From assembly GCA_029964075.1 (NCBI GenBank), contig CM057149.1, forward strand, positions 12,224,465 to 12,288,464: 64,000 bases of DNA. Reading direction: 5' to 3'. Under the pieces are notes generated by a model, which was given only the letters and a program-made list of their open reading frames with translations, did not search any database and was not told where the DNA came from. The translations under genes and the position numbers were made by a program. The DNA comes from Patiria pectinifera (lineage: Eukaryota > Echinodermata > Asteroidea > Valvatida > Asterinidae). Positions 58,501 through 64,000 of this stretch are shown here, piece by piece (positions within the stretch are counted from its first letter, which is position 1; each line of letters begins with the position of its first letter).

Positions 58501-61132
58501 GCTTCCGAGATCCGATCGAGATGGATTTGAATTGAAACATTGACTTTGTTATCGATTAACTTGAAGGGGAAAACCTGCCAATACTTTTTCACAAAGTCGT
58601 TAAGAATTTTCTTCAGATAGGGGTATATTTGAGAAAACATTGGACTGATTCGGGAAGATTTTACCAACAATGTTTGATAAATGTTTTACCTACGTTGACG
58701 AGAAGTTGTGCAATTACGATTTTTTTTATATATATATATAAAGACAAAAAACTCAGAGTAGGAAGTTGGGCATAGGGTATTGACAATAACGCTGGTGTAC
58801 TGTAGCTTAATGACATGCGCATTGTGACACTTCTGTTCGTTCTCTTCACACAAATTACGATATTTTTTTCTTGATTAATTTCTTATTTTTGTGGTTTTGT
58901 TTGAAAAACTAGAGATTCGCGTTTGTTGAATTGCAAACACGGGGTGATCGGGTGGGCAACTCTTTCATTGAAAATACGTCCAGATAAGTTGTGAATATTT
59001 CAATTTCAGAAAGGAATAAAATGAAGAACTTTTCAGCTTTCAGTGAAACCATTTGTTTTAATTTGAAAAAAAGGGTCCTTTTGCGTTTGATAAATTGTAG
59101 TATAATTTTATTAACACATACTCATAATTTCTGTTTGATGACGTCATCAGTTAAATGTGCAAACACAATATTCATTAGTTCAGCGAGGACACATACAGGG
59201 TGAGTAAAAAAAAAGCGGAACCCAAACCCCCAAAATAATATTTCATATTTAAAAAATATGTATCACCCTAGTAATAATATCTGGAAAGCCAATTTCATAA
59301 GCTACTTTTAGATGAACAAATTACTGAAATCGTCGCCACAAAATTGTCTTCAAACATCACCAGTGATAAAGCCTCAGTTTAAAAATTAATATTCAACAAA
59401 ACTTTTTAAATATGGAATATTTTTTTCGTGGGGGGGAGGGTTGTGTTCCGCTTTTTTTTTTTACTCACCCTGTACAATGCATTCCTCACGAAGTGAAACA
59501 AAAAGTAATTATGCATTTTTAAGTCATATCTCACCATGGGCCGGGTGCAAATTTTCTTTTCACAAACGAAATCCGCATACATGGTTGTTTAGCGCCCTCT
59601 ACGATACTTTTTTGATATAGGTATATTCTTATTTGTTTCCGCATGTGTCTCGTACCCCCCGCCCTGCAAACAGGACGCTGGGATACTCTGATGCAACCTC
59701 GTCCCCAGGGTGTCGAGCAGTACGCACCCACCACTACCTGCTCTCTCACCCTGGTATTGGATCATTTGCATGTGCAAGATTTTTGAACACGTATGCAAAT
59801 GAGGAACAGTCTGGTGCCTGGATGTGCCTTACACATTAGCGTTTGTTTTTGTATGCGGTGTCTGGGGTAAAAACAGAGTCAATTCGTAGCAGCGCGAGCA
59901 CGGCGTGAGTTACGAAAACACGATTTTTGAAATCAAACTGTTACCATCTTATCGAGACAACATGCAGTATCATATTTCATATTAATATGAGCAAATTGGA
60001 AAGGAAATTAGTATTTTCGGGAAGGCGTGGACGAATGATCGTGAAAACACGTACTGCACGTTGTGAATAATAGCACCAAGTACACGATAAAAATCCATTA
60101 CTAGCCAATTGCGGTATCGAATCAGGATACAGGAAGAAAGTTTCCTATCCGGGGTTTACTATTGAAAACGCGGTTGGAAATAAAGTAAGCACTGGGGACG
60201 AGGGTGACTCTGATGAGCTTCACAGAATCTTGTGAAGGAAGTGGCCTATGACATATGTATAAAGCATCTGGCTGCAGCTGTTCAAGACCGCAGTTAGACA
60301 ATGTGCGCAAATGCTATCCGAAAACTTCCCATAGAAATGCGCACATTCTATACCGGATGTGATTTCTGTTTCATTGCGGACTAAGTGGAAACATTTTTGA
60401 GCGTCGCATAATGCAATCCGACCGTTCGTGATTCGAAACGGAGCCTGAGCAAGTGACAGGAATTGTCAATTGACAACACAGATACGTTTTACAAAATTTC
60501 CTACATTATTACGCTTTTCAACGAGAAAAAACCATCTCTAAACTGGAATAAAAGAGTAATGAATCAGTCTTAAAGGCCGTTTCAAACCTTACAGAGTCAT
60601 GACCTTGATGACGCGCAGGTCACTGGTCACGCAAAATCCAACCAATCAGGGCGTGAATTCATCAGAGTATCCCAGCGTCCTGTTCGCAGGGCGGGGGGTA
60701 CGAGCGAAAGTCGATAGAGGATACGATTTTGCACCGCGAGGTTGCGGGTTCGAATCTCGGTTTTGCACCCGAATTTGTTCCCTTTTCTAATCTGAGGCTT
60801 TGGAGTATTTTTTTAAAAATGAAATAAATTCCAAATTTCATAACGTTCAAATTCACTTTTTTTTCTAATTGTATATTATCTTCTCATGTTTTTATAAAAG
60901 TTAAGTCCAAAACCCCATAGGGCGTACATCCATATGTGGATGTCGTTTGGGATAAAAACAATTCGCGGGCCGGGTTTTGTTCGATGTCTCGTTCAAAATG
61001 GAATAACGTTTGTAATGCGGGCAACATTTTGAAAATAGCAAGGACAGCACAAACTTGAAGCGGTACTTTCACTCTTTACTTACCAGAGAAAAGAGTCAAC
61101 AACAGAATCACCAGGATGCGACTGGATGCCAT
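52517..61132 (-). CDS. Secreted discoidin (F5/8C)-SRCR-SRCR protein (406 aa, eight exons)
   Basis: The join is complement(52517..52554, 52903..53211, 54255..54593, 55644..55776, 56076..56281, 56984..57079, 57501..57551, 61084..61132). All junctions are GT-AG and the phases agree. The 1221 nt give 406 residues and a stop. Residues 1..16 (MASSRILVILLLTLFS) form a signal peptide. Residues about 19..177 form a coagulation factor 5/8 type C domain (GMQNGAIPDSSITAS, GQWIQVDLG, ARYIRIFPSQW, ending in LGC). Two SRCR domains follow (about 180..291 and 292..394), each with GRVEIY, WGT(V/I)C, VVCR and VACEG. There is no transmembrane segment, so it is most likely secreted. Discoidin domains bind lipids or glycans and SRCR domains bind microbes and other ligands, so a role in recognition or adhesion is a reasonable inference. 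A TATA/CCAAT promoter and a poly(A) signal bracket the gene. Confidence 0.87.
52903..53211 (-). CDS. Discoidin-SRCR gene, exon 7 (SRCR domain 2)
   Basis: This 309-nt exon (phase 1-1) encodes the second SRCR domain: [40 protein letters not shown] and GVACEGSEEALGDC. It again has seven cysteines, with the extra one in PSQC. The donor is G|GTAAAA. Confidence 0.92.
53480..53531. repeat. G-rich tract with four or more G runs
   Basis: Several runs of four to seven G separated by single T or TGGA form a candidate G-quadruplex sequence, in the intron between the two SRCR exons. Confidence 0.6.
54255..54593 (-). CDS. Discoidin-SRCR gene, exon 6 (SRCR domain 1)
   Basis: This 339-nt exon encodes one whole SRCR domain in phase 1-1, the usual arrangement of SRCR exons. 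Motifs are SGRVEIYHHGEGVSWGTVC, DADVVCRQL and KVACEGTESRLADC. Seven cysteines are present. An extra one (PFVC) precedes the usual QQC. Confidence 0.92.
54641..54694. repeat. GACTC/CTCGA short tandem repeat
   Basis: The 5-mer ACTCG is repeated in two clusters (GACTCGACTCGACTCGACC and CAACTCGACTCGACC) directly upstream of the SRCR-1 exon on the coding strand. Confidence 0.6.
55248..55602. mobile_element. hAT-type MITE with 8-bp target duplication
   Basis: The octamer ACTAGACT stands at 55248..55255 and 55595..55602. The terminal inverted repeats CAAGGGCGGATCC/GGATCCGCCCTTG begin and end the 339-bp element. Long G and C runs lie just inside both ends. The octamer duplication assigns it to the hAT superfamily. 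It sits in the intron between discoidin and SRCR-1 exons. Confidence 0.85.
55644..55776 (-). CDS. Discoidin-SRCR gene, exon 5
   Basis: This 133-nt exon follows the acceptor TCTCTTACAG. It encodes FPMVPLARYIRIFPSQWQGG and then LRFEVLGCQ, the C-terminal strands and last cysteine of the discoidin domain. It ends in phase 1 at G|GTACAT. Confidence 0.88.
56076..56281 (-). CDS. Discoidin-SRCR gene, exon 4
   Basis: This 206-nt exon enters in phase 1 after GTCAATCAG. It encodes SYGWQPRTPNGQWIQVDLG, VTGLTMQGRY and VRAFSVQYSMTADSGDW, the central strands of the discoidin fold. It leaves in phase 0 at ACG|GTCAGT. Confidence 0.9.
56984..57079 (-). CDS. Discoidin-SRCR gene, exon 3
   Basis: This 96-nt exon (phase 1 to phase 1) encodes MQNGAIPDSSITASSFYYYA and then RAARLNV. 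The G-M-x-N/S-G-x-I-x-D/N-x-x-I-x-A-S signature is diagnostic for discoidin domains. The donor is G|GTGAGT. Confidence 0.87.
57501..57551 (-). CDS. Discoidin-SRCR gene, exon 2
   Basis: This 51-nt exon (phase 1 to phase 1) encodes PCMSHPINGDEHFGTS. It supplies the first cysteine of the discoidin domain and is placed by the fit CTCGTTTCAAG acceptor / TCCG|GTAAGT donor. It is the least certain internal exon because it is short and has few diagnostic residues. Confidence 0.68.
57643..57690. repeat. GTTA microsatellite
   Basis: Two runs of the 4-mer GTTA are separated by GGGGA, in intron 1 of the discoidin-SRCR gene. Confidence 0.85.
57902..58331. mobile_element. MITE with CGACACCACGAAGTAACAC ends
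   Basis: The terminal inverted repeats are CGACACCACGAAGTAACACC and GGTGTTACTTCGTGGTGTCG. Inside, the word GTGTTACTTC.TGAAAACGAAAAT recurs twice, and the inverse of TTTCGTTTTCAC also occurs. It sits in intron 1 of the discoidin-SRCR gene. Confidence 0.75.
59194..59474. mobile_element. TA-flanked MITE with CAGGGTGAGTAAAAA ends
   Basis: TACAGGGTGAGTAAAAAAAA with AGCGGAAC and its inverse bound 281 bp. The terminal CAGGGTG is shared with the element at 41688..42087. No coding capacity. Confidence 0.8.
59651..60702. repeat. 1-kb segment bounded by 43-bp inverted repeats
   Basis: CGTACCCCCCGCCCTGCAAA to ..GGGATACTCTGATG at 59651..59693 returns inverted at 60660..60702 with about one mismatch. A SINE begins just at the right arm. 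Confidence 0.65.
60696..60971 (+). mobile_element. tRNA-derived SINE, copy 1
   Basis: A B box, GGTTCGAATC, lies at 60747..60756 inside a T-arm-like GCGGGTTCGAATCTCG, with an A-box-like AAAGTCGATAGAGG upstream. The body is shared with 62385..62646. It lies in intron 1 of the discoidin-SRCR gene, antisense to it. Confidence 0.65.
61084..61132 (-). CDS. Discoidin-SRCR gene, exon 1 (signal peptide)
   Basis: This exon has 16 codons plus one base (phase 1), ending at G|GTAAGT. The leader has a basic residue early and the hydrophobic core ILVILLLTLF, a textbook signal peptide. A core promoter lies about 95 bp upstream of the ATG. Confidence 0.78.
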
Positions 61133-61223
61133 TATTGTACCCGAAGCGGAATATCTTCTTCAAGTGCAAGTAATTAGATTAGACGTCGACCGATCTTCTG
61201 ACAACGGACGGCAGATATTTCAG

Positions 61224-61238
61224 CTTATATACCATTGG
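61224..61238 (-). promoter_or_regulatory. TATA box and CCAAT box of the discoidin-SRCR gene
   Basis: On the coding strand CCAAT (61234..61238) is followed immediately by GG and TATATAAG (61224..61231). The expected start site is about 30 bp downstream (near 61195), leaving about 60 bp of 5' untranslated sequence before the ATG at 61132. Confidence 0.65.
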
Positions 61239-62003
61239 CCTACTGTGTCAGTCAAACCCTTGAAACTTACCGTGATCTATTTTCGTGTTATGAAACCATT
61301 TTGTTAAACAACTCTAGTACTTCAAACCTTCATTCCATATCCTGGTTGACAACGATAAATTGAGGAAATGTAAATTGAAAAACAAAAAACAATACGAAAT
61401 CCCGCAGTTAAACAAAGAAATATAGTGTATATATAGTGTGTCAGTCATGATAAATATAATGACGACGAATAGAATGGTAGACACAAATAATAAGCAAATA
61501 TAAAAAACACCTAAGTTAAAATGTATAACGAGCTTTTTCGATCTCACCGAGACGCAACATCGTACCACCATTACGGGTAAAACAGCGAACAAAACGATCA
61601 TTTCCAAAGCGACCACGGCTTATTTTGATAGAGGGGCAGGAGCCAGTTCAGCTTTTTATTATAGGCATAATAGTGTCAATCAAACCCTTGAAAACCAGCG
61701 TGATCTATTTCAGAGTCATGAAACTAATTTTGGTACACAGTCTGTGTTGACAATGATAAATTGAGGACATTTCGATTGAAGTGACTTTACGAAATCGCGC
61801 AGTTTAACAAGGAAATACAGTAAGTTTTTTATTTTTTATTTCCTGCTTAGTGTGTCAGTCATGACAAAAGCAATGAAGACGAATGAAAATGGTGAACACA
61901 AATAATAAAAAACACAAAGAAAGACTGTACAGAAGATAAAATTGTATAACTGAAAGCATTTTTGGCACAAAGACGTAATATCGTACCGCCATCACGATAA
62001 TAT
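61224..62003. repeat. Diverged tandem duplication of the promoter-upstream region
   Basis: The stretch from about 61224 to 61583 is repeated at about 61655..62003. Shared words include GTCA.TCAAACCCTTGAAA, GACAA.GATAAATTGAGGA, TGTGTCAGTCATGA and CATCGTACC.CCAT. The upstream copy aligns with the TATA region but reads TATAATAAAAAG there. Confidence 0.7.
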
Positions 62004-62384
62004 CCACGGCGATTATGGGTCATTAGATAAGATCCTTGTATTTGTGTCCAATGTAAAACAGGAATCGGTCCGCGCCAAGATGGTTGCGGAATTTTTTTTT
62101 TTTTTTTTTGCATTTGGCGTGCTGTTTGAAAAGCAACAATGCCGAGATCTCCTCCAAATGCCCCCACTTGGATGAGTATCCTTTTGGCAAGCTGATTTAC
62201 CGTAACCGACCACGTTACTACATATTGGTATAAGATAACAGGCAGAACCCCCCCGCCCGCCCGTGAATGTCCTTTTCCCAAATTACATCCACATACATCG
62301 TTGTTTAGCGCCCTCTACGAGACTTTTATGATACGTACGCAGGTACATACATTGTAATTATTTTTCCCTCACGTTTTGGCGAGC

Positions 62385-62646
62385 AGTACGATAGGTCAGT
62401 TGATAGGGTCGTGATTTTGCACCGCTAAGTTGCGGGTTCGAAACACCGTTTTGTACCCGAAATGTTTTTCTTTTCCAACCTGAGGCTTCGGAGGATTTTT
62501 TTTTTTAAGGGAAATAAAGTTCGAATTTCATTACGTTCGAATTCATTTTTTTTTCTAATTTATATTTTCTTCTAATGTTTTTAGAAAAGTAATAGCGTAC
62601 ACCCATATGCGGATGTCGTTTGGGTGAAAAATAAATCGCCCCGCCC
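62385..62646 (+). mobile_element. tRNA-derived SINE, copy 2
   Basis: A B box, GGTTCGAAAC, lies at 62435..62444, with A-box-like TAGGTCAGTTGATAGGG before it. The tail ACCCATATGCGGATGTCGTT and GGG matches copy 1. The two copies are diverged. Confidence 0.65.
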
Positions 62647-64000
62647 ACAACCACCACCGCCATTCGAATTAGACCATCATCTGGACATCGACAGAGTTGG
62701 CCTTTTTTATTTATTGAGGAAGCTTGCTTTACTTTGATTTCCAAGCCCTTTGAAGGTGGTTGGTTGAGAAATTCGAGAAAATAGTTATCAGCTATAGCAA
62801 ATTTATCAAAATACACTCTTTAGGTTACCGTTTTGCGCGGGACTGTCGGCCTTTAGTTTAAGCATTAAAATCTGTTTCACTTTTAAATTACGCAATTGAC
62901 CATAGCTTCAACTGAGAAGTTTCGATATTCGTGACAATGACATACTTTTCGATGCTTTTAAATTTCGATTTTCCATTCCATAAAAAACATAGCACATGTC
63001 CAGTTCAGCGACGGCGGAGTTCAGCTGCAACTGCAGTCCGTATACCTTACCAACAACACAGCCCACTGGTACGGTATCCGTACTTATGAAACCATCTTGA
63101 AACACACGTAAAACAATTTCATTCTAAACGGTGATAACCTAGAGCTATAACTCGGTAACTCTATAAAAGGTAAAATCCACACACACACATTGCACACAGA
63201 CTAGACCATGCACGGTACATCGCACGGTGATCTCCATCTTTATTTTCGTGTTGCGTTTTGTCGTTGTCATTGGACATTTTTTACCCCCAAATTTCCCTAA
63301 ACAATTCAAAACCTTGCCCTTCATTATGACATACCTGTATGTTCTTAATGTCGCAGACTAGTTTGGTCAAATAATTTGAAAGTGGATTTTGTTCCCTCAT
63401 AGGAACCGGGCCGTAGATACACGATCGCCGGTTTATTTCGTTGTCGAGATTGGTAACCGACGCTCGAGGCGTGTATTAAGACAAATGAACCTGACAGATG
63501 ATATACAATGTATACTGTTTTATCTGACTTGTACTGTCAAATTTTGTTGACTTTGAAGTGTTGTAAGGTAATCAGATTAGCCAGCGCATAAGGATTAGTA
63601 ATTTTACATTTAAAGTGTAGGCCCGAAATGAAGGCTATTGCCCCTCTTTTCCATTGTTCATATATCAATTAAACTGGTATTCAGCCCATTTGCACGGCCC
63701 CAGTGGTGCTCCGATGTACCGGGCAAATGTTTAAAAGCCAGGCGCTGATCCAGAGGGGGGAGGGGGGGGGAGTGTCAAACATAAAAATTAATGGAAAATT
63801 CTTGAAAAAATACTAACCCCCCCCCCCCTGCTCCGACACCCAAATTGTTTTTGGTAGTAATAATGTCCACCCTTAATACGTACAGAGCCAGCTTGGTTAG
63901 GGGGTATTGTACATTATTCCGTGATAATAGTGTTAATAATCGTCAATTGGAACAGCGCCCCATTGAAAGAATGGTACGAGCCCCCCCCTCCCCCAGCCCC
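62647..64000. other. Right edge, no gene seen
   Basis: No exon with a recognisable domain. G and C runs lie at about 63757..63771 and 63819..63829. GGCGCTGATCCAGAGGGGGG at about 63742 resembles one end of the hAT-type family seen at 55256. Confidence 0.4.

Noticed and set aside
61314-61616. Hydrophobic minus-strand ORF upstream of the discoidin-SRCR gene that resembles a signal peptide
   Set aside because: It falls in the duplicated non-coding upstream region, the donor that follows is in the wrong phase for exon 2, and the second repeat copy does not keep the frame.
1-64000. CRISPR arrays, operons, prophage or other prokaryotic systems
   Set aside because: Introns, SINEs, TATA/CCAAT promoter and animal protein domains show eukaryotic DNA. 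The TACATG runs are simple repeats without spacers.

Overview
This is a window of eukaryotic, intron-rich, AT-rich DNA from an animal, most likely a marine invertebrate deuterostome. An echinoderm such as a sea star is my best guess. The grounds are an SRCR/discoidin secreted protein, a SWIM-zinc-finger MULE-type gene, dense palindromic words (TACATGTA, ACCGGT, TAGGCCTA), tRNA-derived SINEs and a great many small inverted-repeat transposons. The species call is inference. There is no sign of prokaryotic organisation (no operons, RBSs or CRISPR arrays).

Three genes can be reconstructed exon by exon from splice sites, reading-frame phase and protein similarity, and all three lie on the minus strand. 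(1) Left: the first two coding exons (9149..9263 and 2547..2740) of a novel-type protein kinase C (delta/theta-like), encoding most of the N-terminal C2 domain. The rest of the gene lies beyond the left edge. (2) Middle: a five-exon gene (47700 down to 37580, 788 aa) for a MULE-transposase-like SWIM zinc-finger protein with an N-terminal C..C..HxH zinc module and conserved D..D..E residues. (3) Right: an eight-exon gene (61132 down to 52517, 406 aa) for a secreted protein with the order signal peptide, discoidin (F5/8 type C), SRCR, SRCR. It has a TATA/CCAAT promoter and a poly(A) signal. In each gene the exon phases agree throughout, and for genes 2 and 3 the summed exons give an intact ORF ending in a stop.

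Between and inside the genes lies a dense population of non-autonomous transposons. These are TTAA-flanked foldback elements, TA-flanked pogo/Tigger-like and CAGGGTG-type MITEs, hAT-like MITEs (one with an 8-bp target duplication), SINEs, and several clear nested insertions that give relative ages. The region from about 15.2 to 37.5 kb has no supportable gene. The region from 47.7 to 52.5 kb is the upstream space of the SWIM gene, with one weak plus-strand exon candidate. The TACATGTA/ACCGGT words are dense from 1 to about 37 kb and sparse to the right of about 47 kb.

Nothing here proves a new biological system. The items most worth following are the secreted discoidin-SRCR-SRCR protein (a plausible pattern-recognition molecule with an unusual seven-cysteine SRCR pattern), the MULE-derived gene with an apparently intact triad, and the nested transposon structures.
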